Assembly (NCBI RefSeq): GCF_900113085.1
Contig: NZ_FOOC01000005.1
Location: 1-43,567, forward strand
From: Fontimonas thermophila
GTDB lineage: Bacteria; Pseudomonadota; Gammaproteobacteria; Nevskiales; Nevskiaceae
DNA: 43,567 nt
Reading direction: 5' to 3'
Position numbers and translations under genes: made by a program. This document shows positions 16,737-27,924 of the stretch, piece by piece. Below the pieces are notes generated by a model, which was not told where the DNA came from, did not search any database, and saw nothing but the letters and a program-made list of their open reading frames with translations. Each line of letters opens with the position of its first letter. The first letter of the stretch is position 1.

Positions 16737-17552
16737 TCACGCCGGTGTCCGCTGCCCCCGGAAGCGCTGCATCAGGGCGATCAGCTCGTCGAGGTTGGCC
16801 ACGACGGCGTCGGGCACGTGCGGCCAGCGCGCGGTCCCGGGGAAGATCCGGTCGATCCACTGCCGGTCCCAACCCGCGCCGTTATAGAACACGGCCGTGA
16901 CCCCGGCCGCCCGTGCCGCGGCGACGTCGGTCGTGCTGTCGCCAACATACCAGCAATTCTCGGAGGGCTTATCGCCCAGGTTGGCGAGTGCCTTGAGGAT
17001 GAGATCGGGGTGCGGCTTGCGGCGGGCCACGTCGTCGCCACAGACGATGGTGTCAAACAGCTCATGCCAACCGGTGTCATCGATCGTGTAAATCTCGTGC
17101 GCCATGAACGAACGGCTGCGATTGGACAAAACCCCCATGCGCACGCCCATGGCCCGGATCGCCAGGAGGCGGCTGCGCGCGTTGGCTTCCAAGGGTCTGA
17201 CGGCACCGAAGTGCTTCGCATAGCAGCGGTCGAACTCGCGGTGGGCGATCGTCTTGGCCTCTTCGTCGGGCCCGAACAGCACTTCGAAGATGTCGGTTCG
17301 CGAGATCTTGCGTTCGGCCTTGATTTTGGGGTGCAGGTGCGCGTGCTCGCGCACATACTTGACGAGCTTGGCGTCTTCCAGCGTCTTCGACTGCCCGGGT
17401 GGCACCAGGCGGTCGAGCAGACCCAGCCTGACCAGCCGGGGCAGCACTTCGTCGAGCGCGTAGTACATCGCATCCATCGTGTCGACCAGCGTCGCGTGCC
17501 AGTCGAACAGGACGATCCGCGGGGAGGCTCGCGGCACTTGCAGGATGCTCAC
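16737..17552 (-). CDS. HAD-superfamily hydrolase with His in motif I
   Basis: 271 residues from a GTG start (17550-17552). Motif I is VLFDWHATLVDT, with nucleophile Asp17 but His19 where most phosphatases carry the general-acid Asp. Motif II is GVLSNRS, motif III contains Lys in ARRKPHPD, and motif IV is YVGDSTTDVAAARAAG. The helical cap (about residues 30-130) fits the phosphoglycolate-phosphatase/phosphonatase branch. The reaction is unknown. The frame is open for 80 more codons upstream, but those residues look non-coding, so the GTG at the start of the conserved part is preferred; the start remains uncertain. Confidence 0.8.
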   Translation of the reverse strand: MSILQVPRASPRIVLFDWHATLVDTMDAMYYALDEVLPRLVRLGLLDRLVPPGQSKTLEDAKLVKYVREHAHLHPKIKAERKISRTDIFEVLFGPDEEAKTIAHREFDRCYAKHFGAVRPLEANARSRLLAIRAMGVRMGVLSNRSRSFMAHEIYTIDDTGWHELFDTIVCGDDVARRKPHPDLILKALANLGDKPSENCWYVGDSTTDVAAARAAGVTAVFYNGAGWDRQWIDRIFPGTARWPHVPDAVVANLDELIALMQRFRGQRTPA

Positions 17553-17891
17553 GGTACAAGCCTGGCCATCATTTCCCAGTCGGTTGTCCACCAAAGACTG
17601 AGGAACGGGGAGGTTTTCACGCCGGCCCGCTTCCTCAAGGGAATAGCGGATCAACGGCCACAAGAATGCCTCAACGACGCCCAGGGGGCGAGCACGCCGG
17701 AGGAAAATCCAGCGCCGGGCGCATCGCTCACCGGCTTGATTCGAGCCCGGCGGCCAGCCACCGGCCACCCGGGACACCCTGTCGAGACTCACACCTAGCC
17801 AACTGGCTAGTCGCCCCTGGCCGATCGGAGAATTGTGCCGCGGCAGGCAGGCGGCGCAGGCTTGCGCAGTGATCTCACAGGGGGAACTGCG
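17553..17891. other. Divergent intergenic region, HAD gene / Crp-like gene
   Basis: About 340 bases without a convincing gene. The only structured element seen is the inverted repeat at 17795-17810. Open frames on both strands have no recognisable protein character and no good ribosome sites. Confidence 0.5.
17795..17810. promoter_or_regulatory. Palindrome upstream of the Crp-like gene, possible operator
   Basis: CTAGCCAACTGGCTAG is a perfect 7+7 inverted repeat with a 2-bp spacer, 82 bases before the regulator's ATG. It does not match the Crp consensus TGTGA-N6-TCACA. It could be an operator for this or another dimeric regulator. Confidence 0.35.
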
Positions 17892-18533
17892 ATGCTCGAC
17901 AAGCCTGCGATCCGTTCATTCGTCGCCACGGCCCACAAGCGCAGCCTGGCACCGAAGCATACGCTGCTCCACGCCGGTGACCAGCCGGATGCGCTGTACC
18001 TCATGCTCGAGGGCTCGGTCAGCGTCACGCTCGCCGACGGCGACGGCCGGGAGATGGTCCTGACCTATCTCGGCCCCGGCGAATTCTTCGGGGAATCCTG
18101 CCTGTTTGCCGACGCGCGCCACCCCAACATGATCGTCCGCACGCGCGGGCCGACGCTGCTCGCCGAAATGGGCAGGCGCGCCCTGCACAGCTTCATCGAC
18201 AGCCATCCCGATTTTCTCATCGAGCTGGCCGGACAGCTGGGACAGCGTCTGCAGTGCGTGAATCAGCGGCTCGCCCAGCTCACGTTTCTCGACGTCACTG
18301 GCCGTCTGGCGCAAACACTGCTCGACCTCGGCCGCAAGCCGGATGCACTGCCACATCCCAGCGGCGTGATCGTGCGCATCAGCCGCACGGAATTGGCACG
18401 TCACATCGGTTGCTCGCGCGAAATGGCCGGGCGTGCGCTCAAAAAACTGCGCCACGACGGCCTGGTCGAGGATTACGGGCGCGGCATCCTGATTTTTGGT
18501 GGACCCGAGGCGCTGGCCAGACGAGCGGCCTGA
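17892..18533 (+). CDS. Crp/Fnr-family regulator, Clp/Vfr-like, altered nucleotide pocket
   Basis: 213 residues, close to Crp (210) and Vfr (214). The cyclic-nucleotide-binding beta-roll covers about residues 15-115 (LAPKHTLLHAGD, GEFFGESCLF), the dimer helix about 108-140, and the helix-turn-helix about 170-200 with ELARHIGCSREMAGRALKKL, nearly identical to Xanthomonas Clp as I remember it. Aligned without gaps to Crp, the phosphate-contacting Arg82-Ser83 become Pro78-Asn79, so cAMP binding is doubtful. No iron-sulfur cysteine cluster as in Fnr. Start chosen at 17892 after GGGGAACTGCG. Convergent with the SET-domain gene, 7 bases apart. Confidence 0.88.
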   Translation: MLDKPAIRSFVATAHKRSLAPKHTLLHAGDQPDALYLMLEGSVSVTLADGDGREMVLTYLGPGEFFGESCLFADARHPNMIVRTRGPTLLAEMGRRALHSFIDSHPDFLIELAGQLGQRLQCVNQRLAQLTFLDVTGRLAQTLLDLGRKPDALPHPSGVIVRISRTELARHIGCSREMAGRALKKLRHDGLVEDYGRGILIFGGPEALARRAA

Positions 18534-18540
18534 GCCGGGC

Positions 18541-19005
18541 TCAAGGACCGACGATCGCCGCGAGCAGCGCAGCGCTCTGGGCGAGCGCACGGCGCCACGG
18601 CAGGCCGACGATCTCATCTCCGGTCTCAGCATCACGAAAGGGCATCCGCTCGCCATCACCGATGAGGTAGCGGTAGTCCACCGTCACCTCGGTACCGGGA
18701 GCGAGATCGGTGAGCGCAAAAACGAATCCGAGATGCCAGAGCGCCGTTGGCGAAAACGAGTGATTGACATAGCACTCGTCGCTCCACTCGGGGGTGATGG
18801 AGAACCAGTTTTCGAACCAGCGCACGCTGGAGGCCACTTCGATCGAGTCCGCTGGATACTGGCGCAGGCGCTGCTCCGGCCAGACCGTGTGGACGTTGTC
18901 GGGAGCGATGATGACGCAGCCGCGCGCCACGGCGTCCTCGACGAACAGACCACATCCGGCGCCGGGAATGCGCGAAGGTGCGATCCGATACCGCGGAAGA
19001 ATCAT
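18541..19005 (-). CDS. SET-domain protein (putative protein-lysine methyltransferase)
   Basis: 154 residues, nearly all SET domain: GAGCGLF (residues 15-21), YVNHSFSP (79-86, the NHS S-adenosylmethionine-binding motif) and GTEVTVDYRYL (104-114) with the catalytic Tyr111. No pre- or post-SET cysteine cluster. Bacterial stand-alone SET proteins probably methylate lysines on proteins; the target here is unknown. It begins two bases after the hslO stop on the same strand, so it is likely translated from the hslO transcript. An alternative TTG start two codons upstream overlaps that stop. Confidence 0.85.
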   Translation of the reverse strand: MILPRYRIAPSRIPGAGCGLFVEDAVARGCVIIAPDNVHTVWPEQRLRQYPADSIEVASSVRWFENWFSITPEWSDECYVNHSFSPTALWHLGFVFALTDLAPGTEVTVDYRYLIGDGERMPFRDAETGDEIVGLPWRRALAQSAALLAAIVGP

Positions 19006-19007
19006 GA

Positions 19008-19874
19008 TCAATGTCTCGTCGTACTGCCGGGCTGCCAGCGCCCGTCGGTCCGCAACCCCGCGACCTCTGCCGCCGTAAAGCGGTAGCTGCGACCGCAGAA
19101 CTCGCAGGTCACCTCAAACCGGCCATGCTCGGCGAGATGTGTGTCGATCTCGGTCTCGCCCAGTGACAGTAGCATGGCGGCGATGCCCTGGCGGCTGCAG
19201 CGACACGCCAGTGCAACCGGGCGCGGCTCGAACAGACGCAGGGTCTCGGCATGGAACAGCCGCCGCAACAGGGTCGGCGCGTCGGTCTGAGCCAGCTCGG
19301 GTTCGCCGAGCGTCGCCAACAATGCGCACACATGCGCCCAGTGCGTCTCGCTGCTGTTTTTCTCACCGAGCGGCAGACGCTGCAGGACGACACCGCGGAT
19401 CTGCCCCTCGCCACAGGCAAGACGCATCCGCGTCGGGATCTGCTCGGACGTTGCGTAATAATGCTCCAGCGCCGCGGCGAGCGAATCACCTTCGATCGAA
19501 ACCATGGCCTGGTAGTTGTGTTCGCCGTGCCGAGGCTCGAGCAGCAGACCGAGCAAACCGCCGCGCATGAGCGCGGTGAAATCCCCGCTCGCCGTCTCGC
19601 TGCACTTGGCCATACCCCGCACCTGCAGATGCTCATCGATCTGGGCAACCAGCATCCTCAGCGCCCCCTGCCCCTGAAACTGCAGGCTCATGCGTCCCTC
19701 GAACCGGGTGTTGGCAGCCAGCAAGGGCATCGCGCCGATGGCCTGACCGAGCAACCGGCGTACATCGGGCGGGTACGGCCTTGAACCGAGGATGGCCTCG
19801 ATCCCCTGATCGAACTCGACGATCGCACCACGCACGCCAAGATCGGGCAGCAAAAACTCATTGAGCGTGTTCAT
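19008..19874 (-). CDS. hslO: Hsp33 redox-regulated chaperone
   Basis: 288 residues (E. coli Hsp33 has 292). Hsp33 is a cytosolic holdase activated by oxidation: four cysteines release zinc and form disulfides. All four are present, CxC at 224/226 (ACRCS) and CxxC at 257/260 (TCEFCGR), so the switch looks intact. The start at 19874 gives the family N-terminus MNTLNEFLLPDLGVRG; a longer start adds 16 unrelated residues. Upstream is gatB, 51 bases away on the same strand; downstream is the SET-domain gene. Confidence 0.95.
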   Translation of the reverse strand: MNTLNEFLLPDLGVRGAIVEFDQGIEAILGSRPYPPDVRRLLGQAIGAMPLLAANTRFEGRMSLQFQGQGALRMLVAQIDEHLQVRGMAKCSETASGDFTALMRGGLLGLLLEPRHGEHNYQAMVSIEGDSLAAALEHYYATSEQIPTRMRLACGEGQIRGVVLQRLPLGEKNSSETHWAHVCALLATLGEPELAQTDAPTLLRRLFHAETLRLFEPRPVALACRCSRQGIAAMLLSLGETEIDTHLAEHGRFEVTCEFCGRSYRFTAAEVAGLRTDGRWQPGSTTRH

Positions 19875-19925
19875 CGAAGCAACGGGCTGTGAGTGCGCAA
19901 ATGCACCCGGCGGTTTGCGCATGGC

Positions 19926-21377
<1,452 letters not shown>

Positions 21378-21389
21378 GGGTGTGCGCCC

Positions 21390-22847
21390 TCACCGGAATG
21401 CCTGGGGCATCTGTTTGTGGAAATCGGTCGCCTGCTGGTATTGATGCGCCGCATTGAGCAGGCGCGCCTCGTCGAAGTAATTGCCCATCAGCTGCAAACC
21501 GACCGGCAGTCCGTCGACGAATCCGCAGGGCAGCGACATCGCCGGAATCCCGGCGAGATTGGCCGCGATGGTGTAAATGTCGTTGAGATACATCGCCACC
21601 GGATCATCGGTCTTGGCGCCGAGCTTGAACGCGACATCGGTCGTGGTCGGCCCGAGCACCAGATCGACCTGCTCGAAGGCGCGCCGGAAATCCTCGCAGA
21701 TCAGCTTGCGCACCTTCTGGGCCTTGAGATAGTAGGCATCGTAGTAACCGTGGCTCAGCACGTACGTGCCGATCATGATGCGGCGCTGCACCTCGGGGCC
21801 GAAACCCTCGCCGCGCGAGCGCTTGTAGAGCTCCTCCAGCGTTTTCACGCCCTGCGCCCGGTAACCGTAGCGCACACCGTCGTAACGCGCGAGGTTGGAA
21901 CTGGCCTCTGCTGGCGCGACGACGTAATACGTCGGCACCGACAACGGCGCGTTCGGCAATGAGATCTCCGAGATCACTGCTCCGAGCTGCTCGAAAACCC
22001 CCACGGCTGCCATCACGCGCGCGCGCACTTCCGGCGCAAGCCCTGCGGCGAAATATTCCTTCGGCAGGCCGATGCGCAGCCCGCGGATCGGCCGGTTAAG
22101 GCCAGCGACGAGATCATCGACGGGACGGTCGACGCTGGTCGAATCGAGCGGGTCGAATCCGGACATCGCCTGCAGCACGTAGGCGGCATCCTCGGCCGAG
22201 CGCGCAACGACGCCGGCCTGATCGAGGCTGGACGCAAACGCGATCATGCCGTAGCGGGATACGCGGCCATACGTGGGCTTGATGCCGGTGAGATTGGTCA
22301 ACGCCGCCGGCTGACGGATGGAACCACCCGTGTCGCTCGCGGTCGCCACCGGCGCAAGCCCGGCCGCGACCGCCGCCACCGAACCGCCAGAAGAGCCGCC
22401 GGGCACGCGTGTGAGATCCCACGGGTTTTTCACCGGTCCATACCACGAGGTTTCGTTCGACGAGCCCATCGCGAACTCGTCCATGTTGCATTTGCCGAGC
22501 ATGACCATGCCGGCCTCGTGGTGCAGCTTTCTCACGATCGTCGCGTCGTAGGGCGCGATGAAATTGTCGAGCATCCGCGAACCGCAGCTGGTCTTGACGC
22601 CCTGCGTACAGAAGATGTCCTTCTGCGCGAGCGGGATACCGGTGAGCGGGCCGCCCTCGGCGCGGGCCAGCTTTTCATCGGCGGCCGCGGCCTGTGCCAG
22701 CGCCTGCCCGGCGGTCACCGTAATGAAACTGTTGATCTGGCCATCGAATGTCTCGATGCGCCGGAGATAGTGCTGGGTCAACTCGCGCGCGGAGAACTTG
22801 CGTGCGCGCAGGCCGGCGGCCATTTCTTTGAGGGTCAGTGAGTGCAT
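21390..22847 (-). CDS. gatA: Asp-tRNA(Asn)/Glu-tRNA(Gln) amidotransferase subunit A
   Basis: 485 residues, the glutaminase (amidase-signature) subunit that frees ammonia for GatB. The Ser-cisSer-Lys catalytic set lies in PLAQKDIF (Lys), GGSSGGS and [10 protein letters not shown]. The N-terminus [20 protein letters not shown] is standard, so the ATG at 22847 is accepted. gatC lies upstream (67 bases). Confidence 0.97.
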   Translation of the reverse strand: MHSLTLKEMAAGLRARKFSARELTQHYLRRIETFDGQINSFITVTAGQALAQAAAADEKLARAEGGPLTGIPLAQKDIFCTQGVKTSCGSRMLDNFIAPYDATIVRKLHHEAGMVMLGKCNMDEFAMGSSNETSWYGPVKNPWDLTRVPGGSSGGSVAAVAAGLAPVATASDTGGSIRQPAALTNLTGIKPTYGRVSRYGMIAFASSLDQAGVVARSAEDAAYVLQAMSGFDPLDSTSVDRPVDDLVAGLNRPIRGLRIGLPKEYFAAGLAPEVRARVMAAVGVFEQLGAVISEISLPNAPLSVPTYYVVAPAEASSNLARYDGVRYGYRAQGVKTLEELYKRSRGEGFGPEVQRRIMIGTYVLSHGYYDAYYLKAQKVRKLICEDFRRAFEQVDLVLGPTTTDVAFKLGAKTDDPVAMYLNDIYTIAANLAGIPAMSLPCGFVDGLPVGLQLMGNYFDEARLLNAAHQYQQATDFHKQMPQAFR

Positions 22848-22914
22848 GTGGACACGCAGTCGATAACGAAAACCGGGTGGAACCAGTCCTGCCTGCCAGA
22901 TACCGGTCCCGGCC

Positions 22915-23202
22915 TCATTCGATCACCTTGGGCACGATGTACAACCCGTTCTCGACCGCGGGCGCGAGAGCCTGGAACACCTCGCGTCGGTCGGTTTCGG
23001 TGACCACGTCCGGGCGCAGCCGCTGATGCATCTCCAGCGGATGCGCCATCGGCTCCACGCCCTGGGTATCGGCGCGGGCGAGCTGGCCGACCATCTCGAG
23101 AATGTCGGAGAGCTGGCGGGCGTAATGCGCGGCCTGCTCGGGGCCGAGCGCAAGGCGTGCCAGATGCGCCACCTGCTGGATGTGTTCGATCGAAAAGCTC
23201 AT
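22915..23202 (-). CDS. gatC: Asp-tRNA(Asn)/Glu-tRNA(Gln) amidotransferase subunit C
   Basis: 95 residues, the small subunit that wraps around GatA and stabilises the GatAB complex. It begins [17 protein letters not shown] and contains [23 protein letters not shown] and [16 protein letters not shown], all typical of GatC. Longer in-frame starts reach into the mreB promoter region and are not used. First gene of gatCAB, divergent from mreB as in Pseudomonas. Confidence 0.96.
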   Translation of the reverse strand: MSFSIEHIQQVAHLARLALGPEQAAHYARQLSDILEMVGQLARADTQGVEPMAHPLEMHQRLRPDVVTETDRREVFQALAPAVENGLYIVPKVIE

Positions 23203-23354
23203 GGCCGGATCCGGGTCGTGGAAGCGGGTCGAAACCGCGCTGGACGGGCCTTTTCCCGGCCACGGCCCGGCGCGGAAGGGGCACGTGGCCGCGGAAAAAT
23301 GGTTTAAGATGCGCGGCCTCGCCATTCTACTGGATTGTGCAGCCCGCCGATTGA

Positions 23355-24449
<1,095 letters not shown>

Positions 24450-24562
24450 AAAAGATCCGACCCAGGCGTCGGCCGCAGTGGACGCATTGCCCGTCCGCGC
24501 TGCGGACCCTATGCTTTCCGTAGTATCCGCCTTCGGACTGCCTTGCTGCTTCGCGCGCGACT

Positions 24563-25471
24563 TTGAACACGCTGCCCGAGACCCATCGCCGACCCCTGTT
24601 CCCGCGTGGGCCGAGCCTGGGGCTGCGCACGCTGCTGCTGGCCGGATTGTCCCTCGCGCTGATCTTCAACGACTCGCGCAGCGATGCCCTGCAGCCAGTC
24701 CGCTCGACGCTGTCCTTCCTGCTCGCGCCGCTGGTCTGGGCGGCGGCGCTGCCGCACCATCTGGCCGCGGCCGCGGAAAACCTGGATTCCCGCGAAGCCC
24801 TCGAGCGCGAGAACCGCGCGCTCAAGGAGAAACAGTTGCTGCTGGAAGTCCGGCTGCAGCGCATGGCCGCACTCGAAGCGGAAAACCGCCGCATCCGCGA
24901 GCTGCTGGCTTCTGCCGCGCGCATCGACGACCAGGTCCTGATCGCCGAAATCATCGCCGTCAGTCAGGACCCCTACCGCAACCAGATCACGCTCAACAAA
25001 GGGGCGCGCGACGGCGTCTACCGCGGTCAGGCGCTGGTCGACGCCCATGGGGTGCTCGGACAAATCGTGGAAGTCGGTCCCAGGCAGTCGAAGGCGTTGC
25101 TGATCACGGACCCCGATCACGGCATCCCGGTAGAGGTGAACCGCACCGGCATGCAGACCATCGCCATCGGCAGCGGCGACGAACGCGGCCTGCGCCTGCC
25201 CTTTCTCGCCAGCAATGCCGACATCAAAGTCGGCGACCTTCTGGTCTCCTCGGCGCTCGGTGGCCGTTTCCCGGCCGGCTATCCGGTCGGCACGGTGTAC
25301 GAGGTCAAGCACGTCGCCGGAGAACACTTCATGGAAGCCTATGCCTCGCCGGCGGCGCGCCTCAACCAGGGGCGTCAGGCCCTGCTGGTGTGGAGCGAGC
25401 ACTTCCATCGTTCCGATGAACACGACGACGCGCTGCAGGCGCCCGCTGCAACCACGGACCCGGCGCCATGA
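24563..25471 (+). CDS. mreC: Rod-shape-determining protein MreC
   Basis: 302 residues from a TTG start. One membrane helix (about residues 20-40) leads to a periplasmic coiled coil (about 76-115, EALERENRALKEKQLLLEV) and the beta-barrel domain (IAEIIAVSQDPYRNQITLNK, LITDPDHGIPVEV, GDLLVSSALGGRFPAGYPVG). MreC links MreB and MreD to the elongasome enzymes PBP2 and RodA. The 113-base gap after mreB holds a small GC hairpin (GTCCGC/GCGGAC). Its end overlaps mreD by 4 bases. Confidence 0.95.
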   Translation: MNTLPETHRRPLFPRGPSLGLRTLLLAGLSLALIFNDSRSDALQPVRSTLSFLLAPLVWAAALPHHLAAAAENLDSREALERENRALKEKQLLLEVRLQRMAALEAENRRIRELLASAARIDDQVLIAEIIAVSQDPYRNQITLNKGARDGVYRGQALVDAHGVLGQIVEVGPRQSKALLITDPDHGIPVEVNRTGMQTIAIGSGDERGLRLPFLASNADIKVGDLLVSSALGGRFPAGYPVGTVYEVKHVAGEHFMEAYASPAARLNQGRQALLVWSEHFHRSDEHDDALQAPAATTDPAP

Positions 25472-25953
25472 CCCCGACGCGCACCCTGGTCCTGGGTTTC
25501 GTGGCGAGCCTGCTGCTCGCCTTGCTGCTGCAACTGATCCGGCTTCCGGAACTGCTCGCCGCGGCACGGCCGCTGTGGGTGCCGTTGATCCTCGCCTACT
25601 GGGCCCTGCGCGAGCCGCGCATCTCGACGCTGTTCCCGGCCTTCGTCACCGGACTGCTGCTCGACGTGCTGTTCGGCACCCCGCTCGGCCAGCATTCGCT
25701 GGGGCTGGTGCTGCTGGTGTATCTCGTCGAACGCATGCGCAGTATCTTCATTCTGTTCCCGCTGTGGCAAGCCACCCTCGCGCTGATTCCGGCGTGGGTT
25801 CTGTTCAGTTTCCTGATGTTCTGGATCGACGGAGCGACACAGCACCGCGCCGATGCCTGGCTGCGCTGGCTGCCGGTGCTGTCAACGACCTTGTTCTGGC
25901 CGCTGTTGTTCAGCGTCATGGAAACCCTGCGCCAGCCCGATGACGATGAATGA
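25468..25953 (+). CDS. mreD: Rod-shape-determining protein MreD
   Basis: 161 residues of a polytopic membrane protein (about five helices). The signature PLWVPLILAYWALREP, FVTGLLLDVLFGTPLGQHSLGLVLLVYL is characteristic. Coupled to mreC by an ATGA overlap; mrdA follows after 30 bases. Confidence 0.95.
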   Translation: MTPTRTLVLGFVASLLLALLLQLIRLPELLAAARPLWVPLILAYWALREPRISTLFPAFVTGLLLDVLFGTPLGQHSLGLVLLVYLVERMRSIFILFPLWQATLALIPAWVLFSFLMFWIDGATQHRADAWLRWLPVLSTTLFWPLLFSVMETLRQPDDDE

Positions 25954-25983
25954 GGCCGTGAACATGATCGGCCGCCGCCAACC

Positions 25984-27924
25984 ATGACGATCTTGGGTGC
26001 GCGCCGCCGCCGGGAAACCCTCAAGAACGTTCAGGCCGAACGCGAGACCTTCTTGCGCCGCAGCCTGATCGCGGTACTGTTCATGCTCGCCGGCGTGGTT
26101 GCGCTGATCGTCCGGCTGGTCGACCTGCAAATCCTCCAGCACGCGTATTTCTCGACCCGCGCCGACGACAACCGCATGCGCGTGGTCCCGGTCGCGCCGG
26201 TGCGTGGCCTGATCTATGACCGTCATGGCACCGTGCTGGCCCAGAACCAGCCCGCCTTCGTCCTGGAGATCACACCGGAACAGGTCGAGGACATGGACCA
26301 GCTGCTGCGCGAGCTGTCCCAGGTCGTGACCATCAGTGAGGCCGATATCCAGCGTTTCCGCGAACGTGTCCGCAAAACACCCCGTTACCGTGGTGTGCCG
26401 CTGCGCACGAATCTGTCGATGGAGGAAGTCGCACGCTACGAAATCCGCCGTCATGAATTTCGCGGCGTCGAGGTCACTGCAGGACTGTCGCGCAACTATC
26501 CACTCGGGGCCAGCGCCGCACACGTGGTCGGCTATGTCGGCGGTATCACCGAACAGGAACTCCAGCGGGTTGACGAGCGCGCCTATCAGGGCATCAACCA
26601 GATCGGCAAGGTCGGTGTCGAGAAAAGCTACGAAGACCTGCTGCGCGGCAAACCCGGCGCCAAGATCATCGAGGCCAATGCCTTTGGCCGCCCGCTCGCC
26701 GAGCTCGAGTACCGGCGCGGCTATCCCGGCCGCAACCTGTATCTATCGATCGACGCCCGGGTGCAGCTCGTCGCCGAACAAGCCCTCGGCGATTTGAATG
26801 GCGCCGTCGTCGCGATCGATCCGCGCAACGGCGAGGTCATCGCCCTGGTCAGCAAGCCGGGGTTCGATCCGCACGCCTTCGTCGAAGGCATAGACGCCGT
26901 CCGCTATAAGGCTTTGCTCGAAGATCCCCGCCGGCCACTCTACAACCGGGCGCTGCAGGGAACCTATCCACCGGGCTCCACGGTCAAACCGGCGATGGCG
27001 CTCGCCGGCCTCGAGTTCGGCGTCACCGAGCCGGAGCATCGTGAGTTCTGCCGTGGCGAAATCACCCTGCCGGGATCGAGTCGCAAATACCGCTGCTGGA
27101 AGCGCACCGGGCATGGCTGGGTCGACATGGCAGCAGGCGTCATGCGCTCCTGCGACGTGTACTTCTACCAGCTGGCCCTGAGTCTGGGCATCGACCGCAT
27201 GCATGCGGCGATGACTGGCTTCGGCCTCGGACATCCGACGGGACTCGATCTGCCGCTGGAAAAGAGCGGACTCTATCCATCGCGCGAATGGAAACGGCGC
27301 GTGCGACGCGAAAACTGGTACCCGGGCGAAACACTCAATGTCGGCATCGGCCAGGGCTATACCACCGTGACCCCGGTGCAGCTCGCGCAGATGACCGCGC
27401 GCATCGCAATGCGCGGTGCCGGCTTCAAGCCTCATGTGCTCATGGCTATCGAAGACCCGATCACCAAGACACGCGAGACAGTGCCGCCCGAGCCGCTGGA
27501 GCGGATCGAGCTGAAGGACAATACCAATTGGGCGAAGGTCATCGCGGCCATGGAAGACGTAGCACATTCTCCCGCCGGGACGGCTTACCGTATCGGCCGC
27601 GACGCACCCTACCGTATCGCCGCGAAAACCGGCACGGCGCAGGTCGCCGCTTTGCGGCAGGATGAGAAGGTGGCGCCCACGCTGGAGGAAACTCCCGTGC
27701 ACCTGCGCGACCACGCACTGTTCATCGCCTTTGCACCAGCCGATGATCCGCGCATCGCCGTGGCCGTGATCGCCGAGCATGCCGGCCACGGTGGAGCCGC
27801 CGCATCGCCGATCGCACGGCAGGTCATGGATCAGTATCTGCTCGGCGAGGTGCGCTACAGTCCAGCGGCGACGCAGACCACCACACCAAGTGCGCCCACC
27901 GCGCCCGAAGAGGTCGAAGAATGA
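25984..27924 (+). CDS. mrdA: Penicillin-binding protein 2 (elongation transpeptidase)
   Basis: 646 residues, class B PBP. One N-terminal membrane helix (about 27-50), the PBP dimerisation region starting RGLIYDRHGTVLAQN, and the transpeptidase domain with Ser332-x-x-Lys (STVK), the second motif Ser389-Cys-Asp391 (SCD, a known PBP2 form of SxN) and Lys548-Thr-Gly (KTGTAQ). It cross-links new lateral-wall strands together with RodA, whose gene follows with an ATGA overlap. Confidence 0.97.
   Translation: MTILGARRRRETLKNVQAERETFLRRSLIAVLFMLAGVVALIVRLVDLQILQHAYFSTRADDNRMRVVPVAPVRGLIYDRHGTVLAQNQPAFVLEITPEQVEDMDQLLRELSQVVTISEADIQRFRERVRKTPRYRGVPLRTNLSMEEVARYEIRRHEFRGVEVTAGLSRNYPLGASAAHVVGYVGGITEQELQRVDERAYQGINQIGKVGVEKSYEDLLRGKPGAKIIEANAFGRPLAELEYRRGYPGRNLYLSIDARVQLVAEQALGDLNGAVVAIDPRNGEVIALVSKPGFDPHAFVEGIDAVRYKALLEDPRRPLYNRALQGTYPPGSTVKPAMALAGLEFGVTEPEHREFCRGEITLPGSSRKYRCWKRTGHGWVDMAAGVMRSCDVYFYQLALSLGIDRMHAAMTGFGLGHPTGLDLPLEKSGLYPSREWKRRVRRENWYPGETLNVGIGQGYTTVTPVQLAQMTARIAMRGAGFKPHVLMAIEDPITKTRETVPPEPLERIELKDNTNWAKVIAAMEDVAHSPAGTAYRIGRDAPYRIAAKTGTAQVAALRQDEKVAPTLEETPVHLRDHALFIAFAPADDPRIAVAVIAEHAGHGGAAASPIARQVMDQYLLGEVRYSPAATQTTTPSAPTAPEEVEE

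Noticed and set aside
17553-17792. 80-codon N-terminal extension of the HAD hydrolase
   Set aside because: The residues look non-coding, and motif I near residue 13-24 of the shorter form is the normal HAD layout.
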